NCBI RefSeq assembly: GCF_037974355.1
Contig: NZ_CP150235.1
Location: forward strand, 4,836,001 to 4,900,000
Reading direction: 5' to 3'
DNA: 64,000 nucleotides
DNA from: Paenibacillus sp. FSL R5-0517
GTDB lineage: Bacteria > Bacillota > Bacilli > Paenibacillales > Paenibacillaceae
Both the position numbers and the translations under genes were made by a program. A model generated the notes under the pieces. That model was not told where the DNA came from. It saw only the letters and a program-made list of their open reading frames with translations, and ran no database searches. Shown in pieces: positions 1-8,154 of the stretch (its first letter is position 1; every line of letters starts with the position of its first letter).

Positions 1-692
1 TTATCATTACTGAGGAAAAGCGGCTCCAGCTTTGTTCCCTCTGTATTCACTTTAAGTAAAGCCGATTTATTGGTTCCCATCTCATCCTTGAGAATGACGA
101 ATTCATTCGGATATAACGAGTAAGACAACTGTAGCGGTTTGATTGGTAAAAAACGATATGTGTAAAACTCATCAATCACTGACGGATGAACTTTTAGGGC
201 CGTATAACCTAGATATAACTCGCTGAGTCCTGCCGTCCGATCTGATAAGTAATCCTGTGTAAACAGACCAAGTACATCCGCTTTGATACGCACAAGAACA
301 TCTTTACTGACAAGCACGACCTGACGTTCGACTACTTCCTTTTCATTCTCTTCGATCTGATAATTTAGTGCGACAGCCAGAATTCGATTATCGTTGGATA
401 CTTCACCAAACATTTCCTGAACTTTTACGAAACTCCGATGATTCAGCTCTACTTTCAGGTTACCTCCATTAGCCAAAGGTACCCCACTGTGCAGGTGACC
501 CAGCTCACGTAATCCATCCAACAGTCTGGATACATTACGGGCATTACGCCCAATTTCATCGGCATTTCTTTTTTTGGAGTCGATCTCCTCCAATACAACC
601 GCGGGAATGATTACCTCATGTTCCTCAAAGGCAAATATGGCATTGGGGTCATGCAGAAGCACGTTGGTATCCAATACAAAAATCTTTTTCAT
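1..692 (-). CDS. PIN domain-PhoH ATPase, YlaK-like (N-terminal part, cut by window edge)
   Basis: The gene enters at the left edge; about 230 N-terminal residues are visible and there is no stop. The protein starts MKKIFVLDTNVLLHDP, a PIN-domain opening with the first acidic active-site residue (D8), followed by VVLEEIDSKKRNADEIGRNA and later VLVSKDVLVRIKA, also typical of PIN nucleases. In this family the PIN domain is followed by a PhoH/RecD-like ATPase, which would lie outside the window. The start is ATG at 692-690 behind GGAGGGGATTG. Position next to ylaJ and a ylaL-like gene matches the Bacillus ylaJ-ylaK-ylaL order. A second, shorter PhoH protein without a PIN domain lies at 34371-35342. 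The biochemical role, probably RNA processing, is inferred from the PIN fold only. Confidence 0.88.
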   Translation of the reverse strand, partial: MKKIFVLDTNVLLHDPNAIFAFEEHEVIIPAVVLEEIDSKKRNADEIGRNARNVSRLLDGLRELGHLHSGVPLANGGNLKVELNHRSFVKVQEMFGEVSNDNRILAVALNYQIEENEKEVVERQVVLVSKDVLVRIKADVLGLFTQDYLSDRTAGLSELYLGYTALKVHPSVIDEFYTYRFLPIKPLQLSYSLYPNEFVILKDEMGTNKSALLKVNTEGTKLEPLFLSND

Positions 693-844
693 TCAATCCC
701 CTCCAAAGCGGCGTCGTTAAAGGCATGGATAGTGTGATCTTTCAGCAGCGGCATGGACAATCATGATCCCATACATAAATGTATTCGACTAGGGCAAAAT
801 AATTGTCAACCATTCTGAAAAACTCCAAGAAAGGATGAACATTT

Positions 845-1543
845 ATGAAAATATGGGTTTGCACGCTGCTTCTGATCTTTATACTTACAGGTTGCAATAG
901 TACCACTCGTAACGCTTCTCAGGAACCGCATACGTCACATCCAAGAAGCTACGGAGGAAATATTACAACTCAGCAAGATCAAAGGAAAGGATCTCACATG
1001 CTCGATGCACAGGAAGATCGGTTGAATCCTTCACGTTTGGACCGTCTTAATGAAAATACAGGTGAAGTCCACGATACCAACATTGCGGATGATGCAAAGA
1101 GTGGCCGGATGCCAAATGAAAAACGAATCAATCACCTTAAAGCACTTGCCAAGCAAGTGGAAGGTGTTAAAGATGCGAACTGCGTTATACTCGGTAATAC
1201 GGCTGTGGTCGGTATTGATGTTGATGGTGAACTGGAACGTGCTCGGGTAGGTACCATCAAATACGCTGTTGCCGAAGCGCTTCGTAAAGATCCCGAAGGT
1301 GTAGATTCCATTGTTACTGCTGATGCCGATGTCACTGAACGAATTAAAGAGATTGGTGAACATATCCGTCAAGGGCACCCCATATCCGGTTTTGCTTCAG
1401 AACTCGCTGACATGGTGGGACGAATTATCCCTCAACTCCCGAAAGACGTCAAAGTCCGTCAAAATCCGGATGAACACGTGAATCAAAAACAACAAATGCA
1501 GCAGCTGCATTCATCAGACAAAAGACAACAAAAAGCCCAGTGA
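845..1543 (+). CDS. ylaJ: YhcN/YlaJ family sporulation lipoprotein
   Basis: 232 residues. A lipoprotein signal is clear: a hydrophobic stretch and lipobox LTGC with the acylated cysteine at residue 17. A polar Gln/Asn/Ser/Thr-rich linker follows, then a conserved-looking domain at about 90-180 (GVKDANCVILGNTAVVGID, then DPEGVDSIVTADADVTERI), the pattern of the YhcN/YlaJ family of spore lipoproteins. The C-terminus is Gln/Lys-rich. Family members are made in the forespore and sit at the inner spore membrane; that is family knowledge. It is transcribed away from the PIN-PhoH gene and towards the ylaL-like gene, only 7 bp away, with a shared terminator. Start ATG is preceded by AAGAAAGGATGAACATTT. 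Confidence 0.88.
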   Translation: MKIWVCTLLLIFILTGCNSTTRNASQEPHTSHPRSYGGNITTQQDQRKGSHMLDAQEDRLNPSRLDRLNENTGEVHDTNIADDAKSGRMPNEKRINHLKALAKQVEGVKDANCVILGNTAVVGIDVDGELERARVGTIKYAVAEALRKDPEGVDSIVTADADVTERIKEIGEHIRQGHPISGFASELADMVGRIIPQLPKDVKVRQNPDEHVNQKQQMQQLHSSDKRQQKAQ

Positions 1544-1562
1544 TCTCTCACTAGGCTTTTTT
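1531..1562. terminator. Shared bidirectional terminator of ylaJ and the ylaL-like gene
   Basis: AAAAGCCcAGTGA, a 4-base loop, then TCACTaGGCTTTTTT. The stem covers the stop codon of ylaJ (1541-1543) and the T-run side covers the last codons of the ylaL-like gene, whose stop is at 1551. A-run upstream and T-run downstream make it usable on both strands. Confidence 0.8.
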
Positions 1563-2003
1563 CATGGCAGCAAAAACCTGCCCATCTAATTTTTCAGCAG
1601 CACGCTGATCATATACTTTGACATATTGAGGCACGGAGGACAGTTGAGCGCCGTAAAACAGAGCATTCCTCACCGCTTCAATCGTAATGTCGAAACAGCA
1701 CATATTAAATGGAACATCCTGCAGCGGATCTTGTCGTACCGCAGCACGTCCGTTCACTGCGTACACTGTCTCTTCTCCAAAGACAGTAATCGTAATGAGC
1801 GGGTTAGTCATCATGTTATTCACTAAGCGCGAACGATGATCGATCGCTAAACGAAAAGTAGAAGCATTCTCCGCATAAATCCAGGAGATGGCTGTTGAAG
1901 TCGGACCTCCGGATTCTACATCCACTGTGCTCAGCAGCACAAAGGTCTCATTCTTGAATTGCTGTAAAAGAGATTCAGTTAATTGTGTGACGGCTTCGGA
2001 CAT
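1551..2003 (-). CDS. Pyridoxamine 5'-phosphate oxidase-like flavin-binding protein (YlaL-like)
   Basis: 150 residues. The sequence has the split-barrel layout of PNPOx-like proteins: an N-terminal helix (LTESLLQQFKNETFVLLSTVD), then a strand with GGPTSTAISWIYAEN, the RLAIDHRSRLVNNMMTNPLITITVFG segment that usually contacts phosphate or flavin, and a C-terminal region with FYGAQLSSVPQYVKVY. Such proteins bind FMN, heme or F420; the substrate cannot be told here. Its place beside ylaJ and the PIN-PhoH gene matches Bacillus ylaL. Start ATG 2003-2001 lies behind GGGGGCTGGTTGA. It ends against ylaJ in a convergent, 7-bp arrangement. Confidence 0.75.
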   Translation of the reverse strand: MSEAVTQLTESLLQQFKNETFVLLSTVDVESGGPTSTAISWIYAENASTFRLAIDHRSRLVNNMMTNPLITITVFGEETVYAVNGRAAVRQDPLQDVPFNMCCFDITIEAVRNALFYGAQLSSVPQYVKVYDQRAAEKLDGQVFAAMKKA

Positions 2004-2101
2004 TCAACCAGCCCCCTAACCTTCTTTATGCAATTCTTAAACTTGGTTTATATTATTATAGCATACGAATTAATGTGCTTCCAATCCCAAAAGAATGAAG
2101 A

Positions 2102-3163
2102 TTATTCACTCGAAGTTGAAGTGGTTACCTTACCTGAAAGAGTATCTTGTAATGCCTGCTTCGCATTGGCGAGTTCCGTTTCATTAATATACACATAAGG
2201 ACTTCTCCACTCTCCGGTTACCGGAGTATAGTGTACATCCGAGGTGGAAATGTTCCAATACGTCGAGATAAAGTTTTTCATTTGTTCTGATTCCACATCT
2301 GTCGTCATGTTCTTGTCAACTGCACCAATCACTTTGCTAATCTTCGTAATGCCCCCAAGAGATTTCATCTGATCCAACATGGAGTTCAATACTTGGTTTT
2401 GACGTTTGTTACGGTCAAAGTCATTGGATTCAGCAGTCTTCGGATTACAATTGGATTTGCGGTAACGCACAAAATCCAGTGCCGCTTTACCATCAAGATG
2501 TTGTGCGCCTGCGACCAGATTGATATCTGTCCCATCGGCTGTATCTCTATAACACATATTTTTATCCACAGTCACATCCACGCCACCCACGGCATTAACA
2601 GCGTCACGGAAAGCCTGGAAATTCAGTACGGTTGTATAATTAATATCTACATCCAAATACTTACTCATCATTTCTTTCATCTGATCCTCTGCATTTTTAC
2701 CAGTGGTTTTTTCCTGTGCTTTAAACCTCGGATAATAGGAATTCAACTTGTTGGATTTGTACCCATCCAATTGAATACGCGTGTCTCGTGGCAAAGATAC
2801 AATGGTTGCCGTCTTGGTCTCCGGATTCAACGAAGCCACCATTACGACATCCGAGAGATATGTGCCCGTTTCAGGACGGTTATCTGTGCCTAATAACAGC
2901 ATCGTGATCGGTTTGGTTGTGGCTGACATGCCGGGAGGTACCGGTTTATCGATGCCTGTATCCACGACTTGATTGTATACCCAGTACGCATATCCACCAC
3001 CTACCAAAATGGCAATAACCAATAGACTTAAAAAGATTCTGCCAAAAGCATTCATTCTCTTTTTCTTCTTAGGCTGCTTGCCCTTGCCATTCTTCGATCC
3101 AGAAGCACCGGATTGCGTTGGTGCCTGTCTCCGTGGAGGCAGTCCGTTCGAATTTGAGTTCAT
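2102..3163 (-). CDS. LytR-CpsA-Psr (LCP) family cell-wall polymer ligase
   Basis: 353 residues. A basic cytoplasmic N-terminus (KKKKR near 32-36) precedes one membrane segment at about 43-65, then the extracellular LCP domain from about 85. Signature pieces are visible: LLLGTDNRPETGTYLSDVVM, IVSLPRDTRIQLDG with the polyprenyl-phosphate/pyrophosphate-binding arginines, and HLDGKAALDFVRYRKS followed by DFDRNKRQNQVL. LCP enzymes move teichoic-acid-type polymers or other glycopolymers from a lipid carrier to peptidoglycan outside the membrane. The C-terminus is Thr/Ser-rich. Start ATG lies behind AAAGGTGTTGAAGAT. No wall-glycopolymer genes are adjacent, so the polymer is unknown. Confidence 0.93.
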   Translation of the reverse strand: MNSNSNGLPPRRQAPTQSGASGSKNGKGKQPKKKKRMNAFGRIFLSLLVIAILVGGGYAYWVYNQVVDTGIDKPVPPGMSATTKPITMLLLGTDNRPETGTYLSDVVMVASLNPETKTATIVSLPRDTRIQLDGYKSNKLNSYYPRFKAQEKTTGKNAEDQMKEMMSKYLDVDINYTTVLNFQAFRDAVNAVGGVDVTVDKNMCYRDTADGTDINLVAGAQHLDGKAALDFVRYRKSNCNPKTAESNDFDRNKRQNQVLNSMLDQMKSLGGITKISKVIGAVDKNMTTDVESEQMKNFISTYWNISTSDVHYTPVTGEWRSPYVYINETELANAKQALQDTLSGKVTTSTSSE

Positions 3164-3205
3164 ATCTTCAACACCTTTATCACATCTGTTTTTTGTCTAA
3201 ATAAA

Positions 3206-3240
3206 AGACAACCGCTTTCCCTAAGGAAAACGGATGGTCT
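3206..3240 (-). terminator. Terminator downstream of ylaH
   Basis: Stem AGACcATCCGtTTTCC / GGaAAGCGGTtGTCT with a short loop on the minus strand, followed by TTTTATTT. It lies between the ylaH stop (3255) and the LCP start (3163). Confidence 0.75.
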
Positions 3241-3254
3241 GTACAAGACAGGAT

Positions 3255-3551
3255 TTATGAATTTCGAGCGGTAGCTTCCGCTTTTTTCTTTTGACGGCCT
3301 TCGATAAAATAACGCACTCTCACTAACAACATCAAACCAACCGCAACCAACAAACATTGAATGATGGGAAGCTTGTCGATCTGAAAAATAAGAAGCATGA
3401 ATGTGCCCATCGCCATCAATATATAGAGAACGATTTCCTTACCAAGCGGCAATTTCTGACGTACCCGAAACACCTTGTTATATACGTAAGTAATCAATAC
3501 AAAGATGACGATGTAGGCTACGATCGGGTGTGATGCGAACCATGCTTGCAT
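3255..3551 (-). CDS. ylaH: YlaH-like small membrane protein
   Basis: 98 residues. Three hydrophobic segments are seen at about 9-25, 42-58 and 64-78, with a basic tail (GRQKKKAEATARNS). The sequence matches the YlaH-like family, small Bacillales membrane proteins of unknown function. It lies downstream of typA, as in the Bacillus typA-ylaH order, but 298 bp of non-coding DNA with a structured repeat separates the two here. Start ATG 3551-3549 is placed by AAAGGAG ten bases upstream. Confidence 0.8.
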   Translation of the reverse strand: MQAWFASHPIVAYIVIFVLITYVYNKVFRVRQKLPLGKEIVLYILMAMGTFMLLIFQIDKLPIIQCLLVAVGLMLLVRVRYFIEGRQKKKAEATARNS

Positions 3552-3641
3552 GCACAGCCAGCTCCTTTCGTGTTCATGCTAGAATATAAGTTAACTGGTT
3601 GATGAAACTCCCTTTAGCAACTTAGAGAGCCAGTACGTGCA

Positions 3642-3790
3642 TCGTGACCGTTTCGGTCTCAGCTCGTTCTTCCGATCGCTGTTATCCCCAGATTTTTTTG
3701 ATCCATTTTCAATGGTAAAATCCGGGGATAAAGGCGAACGCTTCGCTTCTTCAGAATCTATTCTGTTCCCTACACTACGTTAGTTGTACA
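3642..3790 (+). repeat. Dispersed structured repeat, copy 1
   Basis: This fills most of the gap between typA and ylaH. The core is 3669-3750. The main hairpin pairs TATCCCC-A-GATTTT (3683-3696) with AAAATC-C-GGGGATA (3717-3730), with one A/C mismatch in the middle of the arms. Its inner stem is CCATT/AATGG around loop TTC (3703-3715). A second hairpin GCGAA-cgc-TTCGC follows at 3734-3746. Before the core is GACCG-TTT-CGGTC (3646-3658), and after it CAGAAT-CT-ATTCTG (3752-3765). Two more copies are at about 30954 and 57787 in the same orientation. It runs opposite to the flanking genes. No open reading frame or known RNA family is recognised. Confidence 0.8.
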
Positions 3791-3849
3791 AGCTCTCGTT
3801 ACTAGCCGGGCCCATCAAATGCTAACTTATATAAATTATTTTGTTGTTA

Positions 3850-5694
3850 TTAGGCTTTGGAAGCCATTTTGCGTTGTTTTTCTGCACGTTCACGCTCGGA
3901 TTTATTCAGGATCTTCTTACGAAGACGAATGGATTTCGGTGTGATCTCACAATATTCATCTTCATTCAGGTACTCAAGCGCCTGTTCCAATGAGAAGATA
4001 ATCGGAGTTTTAATTTTAACTGTATCATCTTTACCAGAAGAACGAACGTTAGTCAGTTGTTTTTCTTTGCAGATGTTAACAACGATATCATTATCACGTG
4101 TGTGTTCACCAACAATCATACCTTCGTAGATCTCAGTACCCGGCTCCAAGAAGAGCGTTCCGCGATCCTCAACACCCATCATTCCGTAGAACGTAGATGT
4201 ACCCGTTTCAGTTGAGATCAGCACTCCTTGGTGACGTCCACCCACTTGACCGGATACTACTGGAGCGTAGCTGTCAAATGCATGGTTCATAACACCGTAA
4301 CCACGAGTCAATGTCAGGAAGTTTGTGCTATATCCGATCAAACCACGTGCTGGAATCAGGAACTCCAGACGAACTTGACCACTACCTGTGTTAACCATGT
4401 TAACCATCTCTGCTTTACGTGCACCCAGGCTCTCCATTACGGAACCCATGCTCTCTTCAGGGATATCAATCAACAAGCGCTCAACAGGTTCCATTTTCTT
4501 ACCGTCAACTTCTTTAACGATAACTTCTGGTTTGGATACTTGAAGCTCGTATCCTTCACGACGCATGTTCTCAATCAGGATACCCAAGTGAAGCTCACCG
4601 CGTCCGGAAACGACAAATGCATCCGGGCTGTCCGTTTCATCAACACGAAGGGAAACGTCAGTTTCCAGTTCTTTCAACAAACGCTCACGAAGTTTACGGG
4701 AAGTTACCCATTTACCTTCACGACCTGCGAATGGACTGTTGTTCACGAGGAACGTCATTTGTAGTGTAGGCTCATCGATTTTCAAAACTGGAAGTGCTTC
4801 TGGATTGTTCGGATCGGCAATGGTTTCACCAATGTTGATGTCCTTGATCCCTGCAATGGCAACGATGTCGCCTGCTCCTGCTTCTTCCGTCTCAATACGT
4901 TTGAGACCCTGGAAACCGAACAGTTTCTCGATACGTGCAGTTTTGCTCTTGCCATCACGCATAATAACCGTTACCGATTGTCCTTGACGGATCACACCGC
5001 GGTTAACACGACCAATGGCAATACGGCCAAGGTATTCATTGTAGTCCATCAAAGTAACGAGGAATTGAAGTGGTTCTTCAACATTTTCGGTAGGGTGTGG
5101 GATATGACTAACGATCGTATTGTAGATCGCCACCATGTTGTCATCCTGTTTAGCAGGATCACTTTCCATGCTGGATGTTCCGTTCAATGCGGAAGCATAT
5201 ACAACAGGGAATTCAAGCTGTTGATCGTTGGCACCCAGTTCAATGAACAGGTCCAATACTTCATCAATTACCTCAGCCGGACGAGCCGCTGGACGGTCAA
5301 TTTTGTTTACAACAACGATAGGTGTCAGGTTGTGCTCCAGTGCTTTACGAAGTACAAACTTCGTTTGTGGCATACAGCCCTCATAAGCATCAACAACGAG
5401 CAATACGCCGTCAACCATTTTCATGATACGTTCCACTTCGCCACCGAAATCGGCGTGTCCTGGTGTATCCACAATGTTGATCAGATAATCTTTATAAGTT
5501 ATAGCCGTGTTTTTGGCCAAAATCGTAATACCGCGTTCACGCTCCAAATCGTTGGAGTCCATTGCGCGCTCCTGTACCGTTTCGTGATCACGGAAAGTAC
5601 CGGATTGCTGGAGCAACTTGTCGACGAGCGTAGTTTTCCCGTGGTCGACGTGGGCAATAATCGCAATATTGCGAATGTGTTCTCTTGAATGCAT
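3850..5694 (-). CDS. typA: Ribosome-associated GTPase TypA/BipA
   Basis: 614 residues from the chosen start, close to the usual length. The G-domain shows AHVDHGKTT (14-22), the switch region RERGIT, DTPGHADFGGE and NKID, followed by the translation-factor barrel and EF-G-like domains III and V (EPVERLLIDIPEESMGSVMES) and the TypA-specific C-terminal domain (GTLFLEPGTEIYEGMIVGEH). TypA binds the ribosome where EF-G and LepA do and helps assembly of the 50S subunit and growth in the cold. I start at ATG 5694 (MHSREHIRNIAII); the longer TTG start ten codons upstream would overlap the likely ribosome site GGAAAGGA. The N-terminus fits family members. Confidence 0.97.
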   Translation of the reverse strand: MHSREHIRNIAIIAHVDHGKTTLVDKLLQQSGTFRDHETVQERAMDSNDLERERGITILAKNTAITYKDYLINIVDTPGHADFGGEVERIMKMVDGVLLVVDAYEGCMPQTKFVLRKALEHNLTPIVVVNKIDRPAARPAEVIDEVLDLFIELGANDQQLEFPVVYASALNGTSSMESDPAKQDDNMVAIYNTIVSHIPHPTENVEEPLQFLVTLMDYNEYLGRIAIGRVNRGVIRQGQSVTVIMRDGKSKTARIEKLFGFQGLKRIETEEAGAGDIVAIAGIKDINIGETIADPNNPEALPVLKIDEPTLQMTFLVNNSPFAGREGKWVTSRKLRERLLKELETDVSLRVDETDSPDAFVVSGRGELHLGILIENMRREGYELQVSKPEVIVKEVDGKKMEPVERLLIDIPEESMGSVMESLGARKAEMVNMVNTGSGQVRLEFLIPARGLIGYSTNFLTLTRGYGVMNHAFDSYAPVVSGQVGGRHQGVLISTETGTSTFYGMMGVEDRGTLFLEPGTEIYEGMIVGEHTRDNDIVVNICKEKQLTNVRSSGKDDTVKIKTPIIFSLEQALEYLNEDEYCEITPKSIRLRKKILNKSERERAEKQRKMASKA

Positions 5695-5773
5695 GGTTTG
5701 TATCCATATCCTTTCCAATTTCAATTCTTATCTACTAAACTTCCCGCAATTTCGCAGGTTACTCACAAAATAA

Positions 5774-5794
5774 GCGTCGGTGATATCCCGACGC
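5774..5794 (-). promoter_or_regulatory. Perfect inverted repeat in the typA leader
   Basis: GCGTCGG, seven bases, CCGACGC. It lies just after the predicted transcription start of typA and about 80 bases before its start codon. It could be a stabilising 5' hairpin or an operator; nothing seen decides between them. Confidence 0.5.
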
Positions 5795-5811
5795 ATGTCT
5801 ATATCCCTTAT

Positions 5812-5839
5812 ATTATAGTTTATTATAGGTAAAAATCAA
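5812..5839 (-). promoter_or_regulatory. Vegetative-type promoter of typA
   Basis: On the minus strand TTGATT (5839-5834), a 16-bp spacer and TATAAT (5817-5812). This is a good sigma-A match located about 118 bp upstream of the typA start codon. Confidence 0.7.
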
Positions 5840-5870
5840 GATATTTCGCACGAAAAGACCATTGGGAATG

Positions 5871-6365
5871 TTACCAGCCTCTCCCTTGCCGTCCTCGTCC
5901 AAGCAATAACCAGACTCCGCTCAGGATCAAAAGAACAGCAAGGACATAGATTATTCCCGTTTGCAGCAAGGTAAATCCGAATAATATGATGGATACCGCA
6001 CCAAGGATCAAAGCTGCAGGTAATACATATTCCGGTCTTCGACGCTCAGCCATTCCATATTCGAGCAGCCCTATGGCGATCCCAAGCAAAATTGCTGGCC
6101 AGAGCCTGCTCATCAGTCCAGCACCCCATGTATTGGTTATACTGAATAACAGACCATATACCGTTAGTATGCCGGCTGGAACAAGTGACCACGACGGTGA
6201 AATACGCGCATAATATAACGCATGAAGGGCTATACCTGGCAGCAAGATCAGCAAAGGCCAGAAGTTACGACCAATAAATCCAAACACACCAAACTTACCG
6301 AGCAGGATAATAATTCCAGCAGCTACAATAAATATGCCAATTGCTTTTTCATTTCTCATCCTCAT
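5871..6365 (-). CDS. LiaF-type transmembrane protein (DUF5668-like)
   Basis: 164 residues, nearly all hydrophobic, with about five to six membrane segments and a basic C-terminus (GRGRQGRGW). The opening, GIFIVAAGIIILLGKFGVFG then NFWPLLILLPGI, is the repeat-like unit of the LiaF/LiaI transmembrane domain found in Bacillales envelope-stress proteins. There is no soluble LiaF C-terminal domain, so a role as a histidine-kinase inhibitor cannot be assumed. I choose ATG 6365; the TTG two codons upstream is too close to AGAGGTGA. It stands alone between typA and the TerC pair. Confidence 0.7.
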   Translation of the reverse strand: MRMRNEKAIGIFIVAAGIIILLGKFGVFGFIGRNFWPLLILLPGIALHALYYARISPSWSLVPAGILTVYGLLFSITNTWGAGLMSRLWPAILLGIAIGLLEYGMAERRRPEYVLPAALILGAVSIILFGFTLLQTGIIYVLAVLLILSGVWLLLGRGRQGRGW

Positions 6366-6598
6366 CTGCAATCACCTCTTATACCATGGCTATGTACTTT
6401 ATTTCTTTGATAAACAATTTACAATCCATGCTGACTGTTGATTTCCTAACCTGTTATCCTGCTTCTAGTGTATCTGATGTTTCGGCAAAAAACTATACTT
6501 TATGTCGCACTTTGCAAGTGCCCTTTACCTGTATTACCCTAAAATGTGCAACTTATGACTAGCCCAATGGAACTTCTAATGGCAAGAGTATTCGCTCA

Positions 6599-6641
6599 AC
6601 ACAGGACCGCCTAAACCTGAGGGTTCGGGCGGTCCTGTGTT
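6599..6641 (-). terminator. Strong hairpin downstream of the minus-strand TerC gene
   Basis: ACACAGGACCGCC paired with GGGCGGTCCTGTGT around a 15-base loop. It starts 23 bp past the end of the TerC gene. The U-tract on the minus strand is weak (TTGAG), so the terminator call rests on position and stem strength. Confidence 0.55.
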
Positions 6642-6663
6642 CAAGCTTTTATCCATAGTCAAA

Positions 6664-7323
6664 CTATGCGTTCTTCCTCACAAATTTATGGGCTCCTCCA
6701 ACCGCTATTACAAGACAAGCCATTGCTGCGGGCAACAGCGTGTGTACCTCTGATGCCATTCCTCCCAACCATTCTCCTAACTTGGGGTCTTTCATCACCA
6801 TCTCACCAGCTGTAAAAGCCAGAATGCCTGATCCGGCGAATACCAGAATCGGAAATCGCTTGAGCAAACCAACAATTAGCCCACTGCCCCATACGACAAT
6901 GGGAATACTTATTGCAATCCCGATGACGATCAAAGCCAAATCTCCATCTGCCAAAGCCGCTATAGCCAAAACGTTATCCAGGCTCATTACAAAATCGGCA
7001 ATCAGAATGGTTTGAATGGCTTTCCACGTCGTAGAAGCTTCCCGAATATGTACTTCATCCTCATTTTGAAGCAGTAGCTTCACTGCAATCCAGAGTAGCA
7101 ACAGTCCACCTGCCGCTTGGATAAAGGGAATCCCGAGTAATAACACTGCGACGAAGGTTAACACACAGCGTAGCAGCACCGCCCCAAAAGCTCCCCACCA
7201 TACCGCTTTTTTGCGTTGTATCAGTGGCAGATCCTTGCTGGCAAGCGCAATAACAACCGCATTATCTCCACTCAATACCAGATTGATCATTAAAATCTCA
7301 GTCAACAGCCAGAGTGTATCCAT
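6664..7323 (-). CDS. TerC family integral membrane protein
   Basis: 219 residues with about seven hydrophobic segments. The TerC signature is clear twice: NLVLSGDNAVVIALAS near residue 15 and IADFVMSLDNVLAIAALADGD near 105, where the conserved Asp residues lie within membrane helices. TerC proteins are thought to move metal ions, mostly manganese; in Bacillus subtilis TerC homologues supply metal to secreted enzymes. A paralogue is transcribed divergently from 7411, with 87 bp between starts. I use ATG 7323 with GGGGGGATGAGGAC before it rather than the start six codons upstream. No yybP-ykoY riboswitch fits in the short gap. Confidence 0.9.
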   Translation of the reverse strand: MDTLWLLTEILMINLVLSGDNAVVIALASKDLPLIQRKKAVWWGAFGAVLLRCVLTFVAVLLLGIPFIQAAGGLLLLWIAVKLLLQNEDEVHIREASTTWKAIQTILIADFVMSLDNVLAIAALADGDLALIVIGIAISIPIVVWGSGLIVGLLKRFPILVFAGSGILAFTAGEMVMKDPKLGEWLGGMASEVHTLLPAAMACLVIAVGGAHKFVRKNA

Positions 7324-7410
7324 GTCCTCATCCCCCCACATTAACTTGTATGTCAGAGTTGTCCATGCTATTCTTAATGATTGAACCGTATATAAGGAGT
7401 GACATAATAC

Positions 7411-8121
7411 ATGGAGCTATTTAGCCCCGCTTTCTGGCTGGCTTTGCTGAACGTTGTCTTTATTGATCTCATTCTGGCTGGAGATAATGCCATCGTCATT
7501 GGTCTTGCAGCTCGAAATTTGCACCCTTCCGTGCAGAAAAAGGCGATTCTATATGGAACGGGCGGCGCACTTCTGATTCGAATCTTGGCAACCGTTGTTG
7601 TTTTATGGTTGCTTAAAGTGCCTTGGCTCTTGCTGGTGGGAGGCATACTGCTGATCTGGATTGCCTATAAATTATTGGCGGATCAGGGAGATGAACACAA
7701 TGATATTCAGGCGGGGACTTCCTTATGGACTGCTGTTCGTACCATCGTGATCGCAGATGCAGCCATGGGACTCGATAACGTGATTGCCGTTGCCGGAGCT
7801 GCGCAGCAGCATCTTGTGCTTGTCATTCTCGGACTCCTGATCAGTGTACCTATTATCGTCTGGGGCAGCACTCTGTTTATCAAGCTCATTAATCACTTTC
7901 CCTGGATCATCTATGTCGGAGCCATCGTTCTCGGGTATACGGCATCCAATATGATTACCGAGGAGCAGCGACTCTCGCCTTACTTTACTGAACATCCGGC
8001 ATTGCGAATTCTCTTCATCGTTGTGGTTATCGCAGGCGTAGTCTTTGCAGGTTATCGCAAACGCTCCAGCAGTTCGAGTCACAAGGGATCTGGCGGGGAA
8101 CAGCAACGCTCCTATTCGTAG
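7411..8121 (+). CDS. TerC family integral membrane protein (YjbE-like)
   Basis: 236 residues, about seven membrane segments, with motifs DLILAGDNAIVIGLAARNL near residue 18 and IADAAMGLDNVIAVAGAAQ near 115. It resembles the YjbE branch of TerC. After the last helix there is a cytoplasmic basic/Ser-rich tail (RKRSSSSSHKGSGG) that the divergent paralogue lacks. The family role is metal ion transport or metalation of exported proteins; the ion is not determinable from sequence. AAGGAGTGACATAATAC precedes the ATG. A terminator hairpin follows at 8155. Confidence 0.9.
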   Translation: MELFSPAFWLALLNVVFIDLILAGDNAIVIGLAARNLHPSVQKKAILYGTGGALLIRILATVVVLWLLKVPWLLLVGGILLIWIAYKLLADQGDEHNDIQAGTSLWTAVRTIVIADAAMGLDNVIAVAGAAQQHLVLVILGLLISVPIIVWGSTLFIKLINHFPWIIYVGAIVLGYTASNMITEEQRLSPYFTEHPALRILFIVVVIAGVVFAGYRKRSSSSSHKGSGGEQQRSYS

Positions 8122-8154
8122 GCTATTTAATTTATAATTGCTCCTGAACACAGC

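Noticed and set aside
3642..3790. Repeat family as a CRISPR array or a terminator
   Set aside because: Copies are about 27 kb apart, not an array with spacers; the main hairpin lacks a T-run immediately after it on either strand and is followed by a second stem instead.
4978..5688. 236-codon plus-strand frame
   Set aside because: Antisense to typA, which is complete; the frame is a by-product of typA codon usage.
6341..6562. 73-codon plus-strand frame after the LiaF-like gene
   Set aside because: No ribosome site, composition unlike a protein gene, and it overlaps the start of the minus-strand gene.
7324..7410. yybP-ykoY manganese riboswitch between the TerC genes
   Set aside because: Only 87 bp between the start codons and no matching conserved boxes were seen.
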